64,000 nucleotides of DNA from NCBI GenBank assembly GCA_024291935.2, contig JAGTYA010000026.1:9404001-9468000 (forward strand), written 5' to 3'. Shown here piece after piece: positions 1 through 11,639 of this stretch. Numbering within the stretch: position 1 is the stretch's first letter; each line of letters starts with the position of its first letter. Under the pieces are notes generated by a model that ran no database searches, was not told where the DNA came from, and saw only the letters and a program-made list of their open reading frames with translations. The DNA comes from Okapia johnstoni (taxonomy: Eukaryota > Chordata > Mammalia > Artiodactyla > Giraffidae). A program made the position numbers and the translations under genes.

Positions 1-302
<302 letters not shown>

Positions 303-950
303 GGCTGCCCGGGCCTCCCCGGGGGAGGTGACGGCCCACGAAGGCCAGACTGAGGATGGCACAGAAGGCCGGGCGCTGGGCCCTTGCTGAGTGGGTTCAT
401 GCCCCAAACTTTCCACTCTGCTCCGAAGCAGAGGTTTAGAAGGAGTAGAGAAAGTTGACAAGATCTTTTCTTAATGGACCAGATAGTAATTTAGGCTTTG
501 TGGTTCCAGGGGATAAAATCACAGATATTGTGTAGGTACTTACATAACCATGTAACCATTTAAAAATTTAAAAATGGTTCTTAGCTTGTGGGCCTCACAA
601 ATCAGGCCGAGACCAGGTTCCACGTGTGGGCCCTGTCACTGTGGGTGGCTTCCCATGGGATTTTGAGAATCAGCTGCTGTGGGATGGGAGTTTGAGGCTA
701 GAGACCACACCTCACCTGCTGCCTTTTGCTTAGATAGTAAGGATGCACACTGAGTTACAATCCACTGTGTCTTAAGTCGGGTGGAACTAAGTGACTGACG
801 TGGGGTGGAGAGGATTGTCCAAGTGGCTTTCTGGGACAAGCTTGCTTGTAAAAATACATTAATAACAAAGGATTTCCCCTCCCCGCATTTGTGTGTACTG
901 TATTATTTGTGTTTGTTGTATAACATTAAAGGAAATGTAAAAGGAAGACA
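303..950 (+). terminator. LRRN4CL: LRRN4CL 3' UTR and poly(A) signal
   Basis: Non-coding, AT-rich sequence after the stop codon. ATTAAA at 925-930 followed by T-rich sequence is the best poly(A) signal. No ORF or repeat is recognised within it. Confidence 0.6.
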
Positions 951-1006
951 TTTTCATTTGTCATGATCCTTTTAGTTTAAACTTTTTATATTGTGTTAGA
1001 GTATAG

Positions 1007-1404
1007 CTACAGCCCATGGGGTCGCAAAGAGTCGGACACGACTGAGTGACTACACTTTGGAAACATAGCTATAATGATCTTGTTCAATTCCCTGTCCTTG
1101 GGACTTCTCTGGCGGCACAGTGAATAAGAATCTGCCTGCTAATGCAGGGGACGTGGGTTCGATCCCTGGTAAGATCCCACATGCTGCAGAGCAGCTGAGC
1201 CTCTGCACCACGGCTAGAGAGTAGCCTACCCCACCCCCAACCCCACCGCACACTGAACCTAGAGAAAGCCTGTGAGTAGCATCAAGGACCCATAGCAGCC
1301 AATAATAAATGAATAAGTAAATTTTCCAAAAAAGTTTTTTAAAAACCCAGGCCCATTCATTGGGAGGGCAGAATCTTAGCCATGGGACCACCAGGGAAGT
1401 CCCT
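1007..1404. repeat. Cluster of ruminant SINE fragments
   Basis: Three pieces. 1007-1060 (+) is the 3' part of a Bov-tA (GGGTCGCAAAGAGTCGG, then GACTGAGTGACT). 1100-1347 (+) is a tRNA-Glu SINE with a B-box (GGTTCGATCCCTGG, 1158-1171) and an A-rich tail. 1348-1404 (-) is a truncated CHR-type copy ending in the usual GGGAAGTCCC head, giving a small inverted arrangement. Confidence 0.75.
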
Positions 1405-1875
1405 TGAGTTTATTTTTAAATTAACTGGATGTAGAAAAGTATTTAAGTTGCTAGAGAATTTATTCTTCACTTTTACTGCTCTTACATCTTTAAAAAATTA
1501 TAAACATAACACAAATTTCAAGTAATACTTGATAAAAGAGTTCTCCTCCTCAAGAGGTAATCGCCTGCAGCAGAGCAAATCTTTACAAAAGCAGTGGAAA
1601 TATATTCTTGATTTCATTCAATATATTATAGACAATGTCCCAAGTTGGTAAATCACAGCCTCCTCGGTTGTGTGAATGGCATAACTTTCCATCAGAGAAT
1701 GCTCCTTAACTGACGCTTCCCGTGGCTCCTTGTTAGAACATTTGTCTTCAATGTTTGCTGTGGACATCCTTGTTTGTTGGCATATCCTCACATGATTAGA
1801 TATTTCCACAGGGTACTTACCTAGAAGTAAGTGAGAGAGGTAGTACTATACAATTTAGTCATTCTCCTCTTTTGT
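1405..1875. other. Intergenic AT-rich spacer
   Basis: AT-rich unique-looking sequence. I see no gene, RNA or recognisable repeat in it. Confidence 0.5.
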
Positions 1876-2698
1876 TGTTGTTTAGTCGCTAAGTCGTGTC
1901 CAACTCTTTATGACCCCATGGACTGCAGCACACCAGGCTTCCCAGTCCTTCACTATCAGAGTTTGCTCAAACTCATGTCCATTGTGTTGACGATGCCATG
2001 CAACCATCTCATCCTCTGTTGCCCCCTTTTTCTGCCCTCAATCTTTCCCAGCATCAGGGTCTTTTCCAATGAGTCGGCTCTTCGCATCAGGTGGCCAAAG
2101 TATTAGAACTTCAGCTTCAGCGTCAGTCCTTCCAGTGAATATTCAGGGTTGATTTTCTTTAGGATTGACTGGTTTGATCTCCTTGCAGTCCAAGAATCTT
2201 CAGCACCACAATTCGAAAGCATCAATTCTTCGGAGCTCAGCCTTCTTTATTGTCCAACTCTCTCACATTCATACATGACTACTGGAAAAATCATAGCTTT
2301 GACTATACGCACCTTTGTCGGCAAAGTCACTGCTTTTTAATACGCTCGCTATCTAGGTTTGTCATAGCTTTCCTTCCAAGGAGCGAGCACATTTTAATTT
2401 CATGGCTGCAGTCACTGTCTGCTGTGATTTTGGAGCCTAAGAAAATAAAATGTCACTGTTTACACTTTTTCCCCCAGTATTTGCCATGAAGTGATGGGAC
2501 TGAATGCCATGATCTTAGTTTTTTGAATGTTGAGTTTTATGCCAGTTTTCTCATGCTCCTCTTTCACTCTCATCAAGAGGTTCTTTGGTTCCTCTTCACT
2601 TTCTGCCATTAGAGTGGTATCATCTGCATATCTGAGGTAGTTGATATTTCTCCCAGAAATCTTGATTCCAGCTTAGCATTTTGCATGATGTACTCTGC

Positions 2699-2911
2699 AC
2701 CAGGCTTGCCTGGTGGCTCAGATGGTAAAGAATCCGCCTTCAATGCAGGACACCTGGGTTCGATCCCTGGTTTGGGAAGATCCCCTGGAGGAGGGCATCT
2801 CAACCCACTCCAGTATTCTTGCTTGAAGAATCCCCAAGGACAGAGGAGCCTGGTGGGCTACAGCCCATGAGATCATAGAGTCATACATAACCGAGTGACT
2901 AAGCATGGCAC
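2699..2911 (+). mobile_element. Bov-tA SINE inside the BovB
   Basis: tRNA-Glu head (GGTAAAGAATCCGCCTTCAA), B-box GGTTCGATCCCTGG and the BovA tail ending in GAGTGACTAAGCATGGC. It interrupts BovB and is flanked by TACTCTGCA and TACTCTACA, a target-site duplication with one mismatch. Confidence 0.9.
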
Positions 2912-3672
2912 AGTACTCTACATATGTTAAATAAGCAGGGTAACAATACATAGCCTTGACAAACTCCTTTTCCAATTTTGAACCAATCTGTTGTTCCATG
3001 TCCAGTTCTAACTGTTGCTTCTTGACCTGCACACAGGTTTCTCAGGAGATAGGTAAGGTGGTCTAGTATTCCCATCTCTTGAAGAATTTTCCAGTTTGTA
3101 GTGATCCGCACAGTCAAAGGCTTTAGAGTAGTCAATGAAACAGAAATTGATGTTTTTCTGGAATTCCCCTGATTTCTCTATGAGCCAACAGATGTTGGCA
3201 CTTTGATCACTGGTTCCTCTGCCTTTTCTAAATTCAGCTTGCACATCTGGAAGTTCTCAGTTCACACACTGCTGAAGCCCTGCTTGTAGAATTTGAGCAT
3301 TATCTTGCTAGCACGTGAAATGAGAGCAATTGTACAATAGTTTTAACATTCTTTGGCATTGCCTTTCTTTGGGATTGGATGAAAACTGATCTTTTCCAGT
3401 CCTGTGGCCACTGTTCAGTTTTCCAAATTTGTTGACATACTGAGTGCAGCACTTCAACAGCATCATCTTTTAGGATTTTAACTCAGCTGGAATTCTGTCA
3501 TCTGCACTAGCTTTGTTCATAGTAATCTTCCTAAGGCCCACTGGACTTCACATTCTAGGATGTCTGAATCTAGGTGAGTGACCACACCATCATGTTTATC
3601 TGGGTCATTCAGACCTTTTTTGTATAGTTCTTCTGTGTATTCTTGGACATGTTCTTAATCTCTTCTGCTTCC

Positions 3673-3738
3673 GTTGCTGCTACTGCTAAGTCGCTTCAGT
3701 CGTGTCCGACTCTGTGCGACCCCATAGACGGCAGCCCT
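3673..3738 (-). mobile_element. Short Bov-A fragment inside the BovB
   Basis: About 63 bp of Bov-A tail (GTCGCTTCAGTCGTGTCCGA) interrupts the BovB reverse-transcriptase linker. The sequence CTTCTG occurs on both sides, consistent with a separate small insertion. Confidence 0.75.
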
Positions 3739-4505
3739 TCTGTTAGGTCCTTGCCATTTCTGTCCTTTATTTTGGCCATCCTTGCATGAAATGTTTCCTT
3801 GGTATCTCCAATTTTCTTGAAGAGATTTCTAATCTTTCCCGTTTTATTGTTTTCCTCTATTACTTTGCACTGTTCACATAAGAAGGCTTTCTTATCTCTC
3901 CTCACTATTCTCTGGAGCTCTGCATTCAGGTGGATATATCTTCCCTTTTCTCCTCTGTCTTTTACTTCTCTTATTTTCTCAGGTATTTGTAAGGCCTCCT
4001 TAGACAACCATTTTGCCTTTTCACATTTCTTTTTCTTGAGGATAGTCTTGATCACTGCCTCCTGTACAATGTCATGAACCTCCATCCATAGTTCTTCAGG
4101 CACTCCATCTACCATATCGAATCCCTTGAATCTATTTGTCACTTCCACTGTATAATCATAAGAGATTTGACTTAGGTTATACCTGAATGGTCTAGTGGTT
4201 TTCCCTACTTTCTTCAATTTAAACCCGAATTTTGCAATAAGGAGATCATGATCTGAGCCACAGTCAGCTCCCAGTCTTATTTTTGCTGACTGTATATAGC
4301 TGCTCTATCTTCAACTGCAAAGAATATAATCAGTCTGATTTCAGTTTGACCATCTGGTGATGATCCTGTGTAGAGTCGTCTCGTGTTGTTGGAAGAGGGT
4401 GTTTGCTATGACCAGTGTGTTCTCTTGACTAAACTCTGTTAGCTTTTGCCCTGCTTCATTTTGTACGCCAAAGCCAAACTTGCCTGTTACTCCAGGTAGC
4501 TCTCT

Positions 4506-4660
4506 TTAAAAAAAAACAAAAAACATTTATTTATTTTATTTGGCTGTGCTGGGTCTTAGTTGTAGCATATGGGATCTAGTTCCCTGACCAGGGATCAAAC
4601 CTCGGCCCCCTGCATGGGGTGCATGGAGTCCTAGACCACGAACCACTAGGGAAGTCCCTC
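4506..4660 (-). mobile_element. CHR-type tRNA-Glu SINE inside the BovB
   Basis: An A-rich stretch, then GGCTGTGCTGGGTCTTAGTT, the reversed tRNA-like B-box (GGGATCAAACC) and the head ACTAGGGAAGTCCC: a complete minus-strand artiodactyl SINE. Confidence 0.85.
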
Positions 4661-5342
4661 CAAATATCTCTTGACTTCCTACTTTTGCATTCCAATAACC
4701 TATGATGAAAAGGACATGGGAATGACTAACCACTCCAGTATTCTTTCCTCGAGAACCCCATGAACACTATGAAAAGACAAAAAGATATGACACTGGAAGA
4801 TGAGCCCCCTGGGTTGGTAGGTGTCCAATATGCTACTGGGGAAGAGGGGAGAAATAGCTCCAGAAAGAGAGTTGAGCAAAAGCAGAAATGATGCTCAGTT
4901 GTGGATGTGTCTGGTCATGAAAGTAAAGTCCAATGCAGTAAAGAACAATACTGCATAGGAACCTGGAATGTTAGGTCCATGAATCAAGGTAAATTGGACA
5001 TGGTCAAGTAGGAGATGGCAAGAGTGAACATCGACCTTTTAGGAATCAGTGAACTAACATAGATGGAAATGGGCGGATTTAATTCAGATATTAGATCTAC
5101 TATTGTGGCCAAGGATTCCTTAGAAGAAATGGAATAGCCCTCACAGTCAACAAAAGAATCAGAAATGCAGTACTAGGTGCAATCTTAAAAATGACAGAAT
5201 GATCTCAGTTAGTTTCCAAGGCAAACCATTCAACATCACAGTAATCCAAGTCTATGCCCCAACCACTAATGCTGAAGAAACTGAAGTTGAATGGTTCTAC
5301 GAAGAGCTACAAGACCTTCTAGAACTAACACCAAAAAAAGAT

Positions 5343-5482
5343 ACCCTGTTTTTTAAAATATTCTTTTTTTTAGGGGGCCATGTTCTGCGGTATGTGGGAT
5401 TTTAGTTTCTTACCACGGATTGCACCAGTGCCCCCTGCATTGGGAGCATGGAGTCATAACCACTGGACCACCAGGATGTCCC
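5343..5482 (-). mobile_element. tRNA-Glu SINE (CHR type)
   Basis: T-rich tail, reversed tRNA-like body (CCACGGATTGCACC) and head CCACCAGGATGTCCCT. It abuts the right edge of the BovB. Confidence 0.8.
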
Positions 5483-5602
5483 TAGTCATTTTTCTCTTAT
5501 TGGAACTCTAGAATAAATTTAGAATATATTTGCTATCTAGAATATACTCACCACATTGCCACAAATTCTTTGTGTATTTTTGATTCCTGTATTTCCTCAG
5601 CA

Positions 5603-5822
5603 TTTCAGTTCAGTTCAGTTCAGTCACTCAGTCCTGTCCAACTCTTTGCGACCCCATGGACTGCAGCACGCCAGGCTTCCTTGTCCATCACCAATTCCTG
5701 GAGCTTACACAAACTCATCTCTGTCAAGTAAGTGATGCCATCCAACCATTTTATCCTCTGTCATCCCCTTCTTCTCCCGCGTTCAATCTTTCCCAGCATC
5801 AGGGTTTTTTCCAATGAGTCAT
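5603..5822 (-). mobile_element. BovB 3'-end fragment
   Basis: Starts with the TTCAGTTCAGTTCAGT terminal repeat and continues with the BovB 3' region (GACTGCAGCACGCCAGGCTT), truncated after about 220 bp. Confidence 0.9.
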
Positions 5823-5902
5823 TTACAAATAATGAGGGTCTACTTCCTCATTTTTTTCATAATTTTTCTTACCTACTATCTTATTATTAAAGAGTCACTT
5901 TA

Positions 5903-6032
5903 AAGACTTCCCTAGTAGTCCAGTGGTTAAGATTCTACACTTACACCACAGGAAGCACAGGTTCGATCCCTGGTCGGGGAACTAAGATCCCACAGGCCAC
6001 ATGCCTCGTGCAGCAAAGCCAAAAAACAAAAT
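5903..6032 (+). mobile_element. CHR-type tRNA-Glu SINE
   Basis: Head GACTTCCCTAGTAGTCCAGT, B-box GGTTCGATCCCTGG, body GGGGAACTAAGATCCCACA and an A-rich tail. Confidence 0.85.
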
Positions 6033-6061
6033 CCATGAAGACACGCTTTACATACATTCTC

Positions 6062-6425
6062 ACTTAATTTCTATCACAACCATTCCAAGAGATGGAGTCA
6101 CTTTTTCACAAATGGGAAGTTTGAGGTTCTAAACATTTTGAAGCTACAAGTAAGGAGTTGAGTCAGGATTTCAGCCCAAGTTGCCCAACTCCAAAGCTGA
6201 TGCTCTTGACTCCACTACAGAGAGACAGCACAGCTTAGTCATTCGAGATCACATACTGCATGGGTTTGAATCCTAGCTCTGCTACTTTACCAACTCTGTC
6301 ACCTTTGGTAAATTATCTCAACTTTCTGTGTTTCCTGTGACTACTAATAGTATCTACATCATATGGATTGTTGGGATGATTAAATATGAATTAACCATAT
6401 AAAATTCTCTAGTGCATCTATTATC
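6062..6425. repeat. Two MIR elements, opposite orientation
   Basis: About 6062-6225 reads as MIR on the minus strand (AAATGGGAAGTTTGAGG, then CAGGATTTCAGCCCAAG). About 6228-6425 reads as MIR on the plus strand (GGGTTTGAATCCTAGCTCTG, then ATTAAATATGAATTAA). Both are diverged and ancient. Confidence 0.65.
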
Positions 6426-6480
6426 GATATCAGCAACTTATTATTAGTCTGCCTCTAATAAACATTTAAAAGTAAGTTTT

Positions 6481-6602
6481 AGGGACTTCCCTGGTTTTCA
6501 GTGGTTAAGGATCTGTGTTTTCACTGCAGAGGGCACAGGTTAGCTCCCTGGTGGGGAACTGAGATCTCACATGCCTATGGCTTGTTCAAATAAATAAACA
6601 AG
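6481..6602 (+). mobile_element. CHR-type tRNA-Glu SINE
   Basis: Head GGGACTTCCCTGGTTTTCAG and body GTGGGGAACTGAGATCTCAC, with a tail rich in AAATA units. Confidence 0.8.
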
Positions 6603-6769
6603 GATAATGAAAAGTGAGTTTTAACTTAAGTGACCTAATAGCCTAGGTAGCAGTGGAGAGCTAACTAATCAACAAGACTACACAGCAGGGGGAAAAATGC
6701 TAATACAGCAAATATTGGTGCTGGGAGATAGAGATGGGGTGGTCAAAGCAGGCTTCCCTTAGAAAGCAA

Positions 6770-7010
6770 ACTGAGGCACTTTCATCACAGGAATGCAAAT
6801 TCGATCTCTGGTCAGGGAACTAAAATCCCACATGTCATGCTGCCAAGAAAAAAAGGGTCTGTTTTGCAATCTGCACAAGTTACTCTCAAGCAGTGGAGGA
6901 TGAACTCCGTGCTAACTGCCTTTACTCAGTGCAGCTTGTCAGACACCTAAGGTTGGTACTATTGTTATTCTCACTTAACAGATGGAGAATTAACAAGAGA
7001 CGGTAGGAGG
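6770..7010. repeat. Truncated CHR SINE followed by a MIR-like stretch
   Basis: 6770-6858 is a 5'-truncated CHR copy (AAATTCGATCTCTGGTCAGG, A-rich end). 6900-7010 resembles a worn MIR (CTCACTTAACAGATGGAGAA). 7010-7190 shows nothing recognisable. Confidence 0.55.
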
Positions 7011-7199
7011 AAGCCATTTAGGTGACTGAGGTGTCATGGAGAAGTCTTAACCCGGGAGGTGTTGACAAGATCAGTTACTGCGTTTTGCAAAGATCCCCTC
7101 TGGCAGTCGAGGGGAGGATGGCTCAATTCTCCGGAGAGGATGAATAGGTCAAAGGGTGCATACATCTCTAAGGGCTCCTGATAAACACTGCTACATAAC

Positions 7200-7507
7200 T
7201 TTCCAACAGGTTGCGCTTAGGGGCCATCTGGAGAGTTGTCTTCATTCGCCCATGGGTTTCAGGACAGCATCGTCCTCTTTCTCTAGCACCGCCGGGTGCT
7301 CGGACTTGGGCTGAAGGATGTGGGCCGCCTCCTAGAATGCGACTCCCAGGCACCGCCCATCCGCGTTCCCTCAGCGGGGCCAGGCTGGCGTTTTCTGGCA
7401 CTCGGCGGCACCCGTCCACGTCCACCTCCACGTGACCCAAACAGATTCAGGCACTTCCGCCTCGTTTAGGCTTTCTTCTCATAGGTGTCCGTGCTGGTCC
7501 GCAGCCG
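7200..7507 (+). promoter_or_regulatory. UBXN1: UBXN1 promoter region and non-coding exon 1
   Basis: GC-rich, CpG-containing sequence upstream of UBXN1. CACTTCCGCC at 7451-7460 resembles an ETS site on the opposite strand, a common element of housekeeping promoters. The first exon is non-coding and ends at 7507 before a GTGAGT donor. The exact transcription start is inferred, probably 7450-7480. Confidence 0.55.
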
Positions 7508-7641
7508 GTGAGTGAGCAAGCACCCGGCCGGGGCCGTCGCGGGCAGGGTTGGGCGCTGGTGGGAGGCGCCTCGCGCTGACCCCCTTCGCCGTCTTCGCTC
7601 TCCCCTCTCCAGGTCCCCGCGGAAGCGGCGGTGGCGGCGTC

Positions 7642-9980
7642 ATGGCGGAGCTGACGGCTCTGGAGAGTCTCATCGAGATGGGCTTCCCCAAGGGACGCGC
7701 GTAAGGGAGCCCCCTAACCCAGGGCCGCGGTGGTCGCTCACCTGTCCAGGCCTTTACCCCAGTCTGGCCTCAGGCTCTACGCCCCAGCCTGATAGTCGCC
7801 ATGGCTCGTGGGCGCTATTCACGGTGTTTCTGCCCTCAGGGAGAAGGCTCTGGCCCTCACAGGGAACCAGGGCATCGAGGCTGCGATGGACTGGTGAGCG
7901 CTCAGACCGGTGGCAGGGTATGGGGAACTGCTGGGAGGGCGGCCTGAGCGTTAACCTCCCTCCTGACTTTTCCTGCCAGGTTGATGGAGCACGAAGACGA
8001 CCCCGATGTGGATGAACCACTAGCCACCACCCTTGGACATGTCCTGGGACGGGAACCCACCCCCTCGGAGCAAGGTGGCCCCAAAGGTCCTGACTGAGGA
8101 AAACAGTGTGATTATTCAGGAGGGCCCGAGGAGGAGGATGAACGGGTAATAATACTGATTGTTTGTTTGTAGGACCTGGGTCTGCAGTGGGAGAAGGCAA
8201 ACCTGTTTTGACTGAAGAGGAAAGACAGGAACAGACTAAGAGGTATGAAGAACAAGCTCACATTTCTGAGAGTCACTTTTCACCTCTCCCCAGTACACAA
8301 ATCTGGTCGAAGAACTCTTACTTTCTACATTCTTTTTTTTCTTGGCCTTTTGTTTTTTTTTTTTGTATCTGTTTTGGGACTGTGTTCCTGGATTTTGTTT
8401 TCTGAGTCCCTTGTTATAAACTCACTTTCCCAATTTATGTACATGTCTCTTGAATGGTTTCCTTTCTGCAACATAGGATGCTGGAACTGGTAGCCCAAAA
8501 GCAGCGGGAGCGTGAAGAAAGAGAGGAGCGGGAGGCTTTGGAACGGGAACGGCAGCGCAGGAGACAAGGGCAGGAGTTGTCAGCTGCCCGACAGAGGCTA
8601 CAGGAAGATGAGATGCGCCGAGCTGCTGAAGAGCGGAGGAGGGAAAAGGCTGAAGAGTTAGCAGCCAGGTCTGGCTTCTGGGAGTGTTGGCTAAGACATG
8701 GGAAAGGAATCCAGATTTGCTTTGTCAATGTCTGACCTCCTTGTGTCACGTCTGCATTCCAGACAAAGAGTTCGAGAAAAGATCGAAAGGGACAAAGCAG
8801 AGAGAGCCAAGAAGGTAGGTGATTGGGTGGAAACCTAGGATGGTGAAGTGGAGGGGCCAGTAAATCCCCTTTTCTAGCTTCAGAGGGCAAGGATGGGCTT
8901 AGTGCCTGATTATTTAACTTTGTCTTCTAGTATGGTGGTAATGTGAGTTCTCAGCCATCCCCACCAGCAACAGAGCCAGGCCCTGTTCCCTCCTCTCCCA
9001 GCCGGGAGCCTCCCATGAAGCGGGAGTATGACCAATGTCGCATACAGGTACTGATTCGGATGCCAGTCTTGCTCCTGGGACCCTTTGTTGTCTTACAGGG
9101 CATCCAACCAAGCTCATCCCAGAGCTTTTTTCAGTTATGTTCCCTTTGCCAAACCTCTCCCTTCTTTGTAAATGACTTTTGAAATCCTACCTCCTCTGCT
9201 CTGAGGGAAGATATCAAATTTCACTTGCCCCTGTCTTATTTAAACCCATACCTCTCTCTTACTCAGCAGTTCCCTTTTTACTTGTTCATAGTGTTTTCAT
9301 TTAGATTATGCAGCTGTTTGCATGATGTGGTATCTATCCAGATGTTTTATGTAATTTTATATGTTTTCCTTAAATTGTGAAGGAGCCAGGGGTCTCTTTC
9401 TTTAGTGCTGAGTAAAGTGCATCCTAAGTGGTTGTTCATTAGATGCTTTCAATAGTAATTATCCTGGTGCAGTCTAAGTGGAAGGAGAAGCCAACTTTGC
9501 TCTTTTTCCTTACTTGGGCACCTCATTCAGTTATGACATTCACAATACTGTATCTTTCTCTTGCCTTTTAGGTCCGGCTGCCAGATGGGACTTCACTGAC
9601 CCAGACGTTCCGGGCACGGGAACAGCTGGCAGCTGTGAGGCTCTACGTGGAGCTCCACCGTGGGGAGGAGCTAGGCGGGGGCCAGGACCCTGTGCAGTTG
9701 CTCAGTGGCTTCCCCCGGCGGGCCTTCTCAGAGGCTGACATGGAGCGGCCTCTGCAGGAGCTGGGTATGACATGTGGGATCCGAAACCAGGACTTGGGGG
9801 ATAGGGGATGCTTGAGAAGAGAAGGGATGCAAAGAAGGGACTTTGTATAGAGATGGTGTGAGGGCAGAATATGGGGCGGTGGGCGGAAGCAGATATCTTT
9901 GGGTTCAAATCTGTTTTCTTCCATCTTCAGGACTTGTGCCTTCTGCTGTCCTCATTGTGGCCAAGAAATGTCCCGGCTGA
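7642..9980 (+). CDS. UBXN1: UBX domain-containing protein 1 (p97/VCP and ubiquitin adaptor)
   Basis: Nine coding exons: 7642-7700, 7840-7893, 7980-8086, 8173-8242, 8477-8668, 8763-8814, 8931-9047, 9572-9764, 9931-9980. All junctions keep frame and give 297 residues, the length of human UBXN1. Residues about 2-42 form a UBA domain ([19 protein letters not shown]) that binds ubiquitin. The middle (about 85-175) is a highly charged coiled coil ([20 protein letters not shown]). The C-terminus (about 205-295) is a UBX domain that docks on the N-domain of VCP/p97 ([20 protein letters not shown]). The family restrains proteasomal and ERAD turnover and RIG-I/MAVS and NF-kB signalling; that is family knowledge. 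The start is the first ATG after the non-coding exon, in a CpG promoter. The exon ending at 8086 has a poor donor (GTCCTG). Confidence 0.97.
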
Positions 9981-10075
9981 GAGGCGTTTATCCCACCGTC
10001 CCTCTCTGACCTCTCTTCATCTTTGATAAAGCACTGACATTGCTTTCTTAATAAATAGACTCTCTTGAGTTCTGT
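9981..10075 (+). terminator. UBXN1: UBXN1 3' UTR and poly(A) signal
   Basis: A short 3' UTR of about 90 nt with AATAAA at 10050-10055. Confidence 0.8.
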
Positions 10076-11207
10076 ATGTGCCTGACTCCTTCCTGAATGG
10101 CTGGGAGAGACAACAAAGGCTTTCAGAATAGACACTATGCTTTATCTTAAATTTCCAAGGGAGACTTGTTTCTAATCTCCGGGTCTTGATTAGTTGCCTG
10201 GGAGGTTAAAGTGGGGCGTACATTGGATAGCACTTTTTGCTCTATGAGTAAGACAGTACCTAAGCTTGAAATCTTTACTAGCTATGTGCCTTGACTTCTT
10301 AAGTCTAGTTTCTTCTTTAGTAAAACCTGGATAATAGTACCTGTTATTTGGGGTTGTGGGGGTTACGTAATGCTTTAGCACAGTGCATGACACCTAACGA
10401 GTCCCCAGTTACTAGCTACTAAAAGGGTAGTTTTTAAAATGGGGCCATTCACAAAAACTATTGAGTACTTAATATGTACTACACAGTTTTTAAGTACTAT
10501 ATTTGTATTAACTGAGATATGAAAGCACTATTATCTAGCAGTGGGTACAATTATCCCATTTTAGAGACTGGGATGTGAAAGCGCATGCCTTGTTCAAACT
10601 GACACAGGTAGCAAGTAGTAGAACCTGAACACACTCCTGGGGAGCCTGACTTTCAGGCTCAGGATCTGAACTGCCAGGCTCCTGCATTCTAGCCCCTCTT
10701 GCTGTTGCTGCTCACCTCATCATCGTGCTCCCTCAAGCAGCTGCCTCCTTCCTCATACCCTGGCTAGGAAAGAGGCCACAACTAAAAAGATCACACCTGA
10801 CAAATTGTTTATCACAATCTAGAAGCACAAAACTGCACCACTGCTCATATGTGGGATCAGACCTTGGTGTTACCAAGCTTTATGTAGTGTTCCAGCTTTA
10901 ATGAAAAAGCCTCCCCTGCACCCCCACCGTTGCAATAGTTTGGAACCACAGCACAGAAAAATAAAAAGAGTGAACTTATTGACTTGGCTATGGGACTGCC
11001 ACAGCACTGACAGCTTTACCTCATCCCATCAGTGGCATCTCCAATAGGTTCTATGACCAGATTCAGAGACTGAAAACCACTGTAACGAACACCTTATGGG
11101 AGGAAAGCCCCAGTGCATTTAGTGAGAGGTTGCCCGGTGCCTGGCACTTAAATTCCTAAGTTCACCTTTTGACCACAACTCTCAAGATAATTGTCACCTT
11201 TATGATC
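10076..11207. repeat. Intergenic: ancient MIRs and unassigned sequence
   Basis: About 10225-10395 reads as a plus-strand MIR and 10445-10670 as a minus-strand MIR (CCCATTTTAGAGACTGGGA; GAACCTGAACACACTC). 10680-11207 is unassigned; I see no coding potential. Confidence 0.5.
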
Positions 11208-11440
11208 AGGACTTCCCAGGTGGCCCTAGTGGTAAAGAACAACCCCACGCCACCCCCCCCCACCCCCACCAATGCAGGAGATGTAAGAGACGCTGGTTTG
11301 GTCCCTGGGTTGGGAAGATCCCCTGGAGAAGGAAATGGCAACTCACTCCAGTATTCTTGTCTGGAGAACACTATGGAGAGCTGGCAGGCTACAGTCCATA
11401 GGGTAGCAGAGTCGGACAGGACTGAAGTGACTTAGCACAA
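11208..11440 (+). mobile_element. Bov-tA SINE with an internal A/C-rich insertion
   Basis: Bov-tA order (GTGGTAAAGAAC, GGGAAGATCCCCTGGAGAAG, GTATTCTTGTCTGGAGAA, GAGTCGGACAGGACTGAAG). A CCACCCCCCCCCACCCCCAC stretch near 11248-11270 interrupts the tRNA-like part. Confidence 0.85.
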
Positions 11441-11639
11441 ATGGAACAGGAGGACTGAAGCTCAGAGGTTCTGTAACATACAGAAGTTGAAACAATATCT
11501 GTCTCAAAGTACACTCCGTTTTACTAGTACCACAGTGGCCACCAAAACTTAAATTAAGGCCATAGAGGACATCATGGCACATGTTAATTGCTAGAAGCCC
11601 CTCTTCAACCTCATTCGAAAGACAGGAACCCAAAGTGTC

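Larger units (their letters stand above)
1876..5340 (-). mobile_element. BovB (RTE) LINE, 5'-inverted, with nested SINEs
   Basis: The left part (1876 to about 4715) is BovB in minus orientation; it begins with TTG repeats at the 3' end of the element. Translated on the minus strand it shows the reverse-transcriptase region (FRKGRGTSDQSANI; FCFIDYSKAFDC near 3110-3210) and the linker upstream of it (3736-4217). The right part (about 4735-5340) is BovB in plus orientation and encodes the end of the endonuclease domain (FNITVIQVYAPTTNAEE, 5229 onward). The two parts meet in opposite orientation, and the endonuclease coding sequence stops on one side almost exactly where it resumes on the other. 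Several frameshifts and stops make it inactive. Nested inserts are listed separately. Confidence 0.9.

Noticed and set aside
1158..1171. Pol III B-boxes (GGTTCGATCCC) at many sites as tRNA genes
   Set aside because: All belong to tRNA-Glu-derived SINEs with A-rich tails; none folds as a complete tRNA by eye.
3696..4217. A 173-codon minus-strand frame as a host gene
   Set aside because: It is the BovB coding region upstream of the reverse transcriptase, with its end supplied by a Bov-A insertion.
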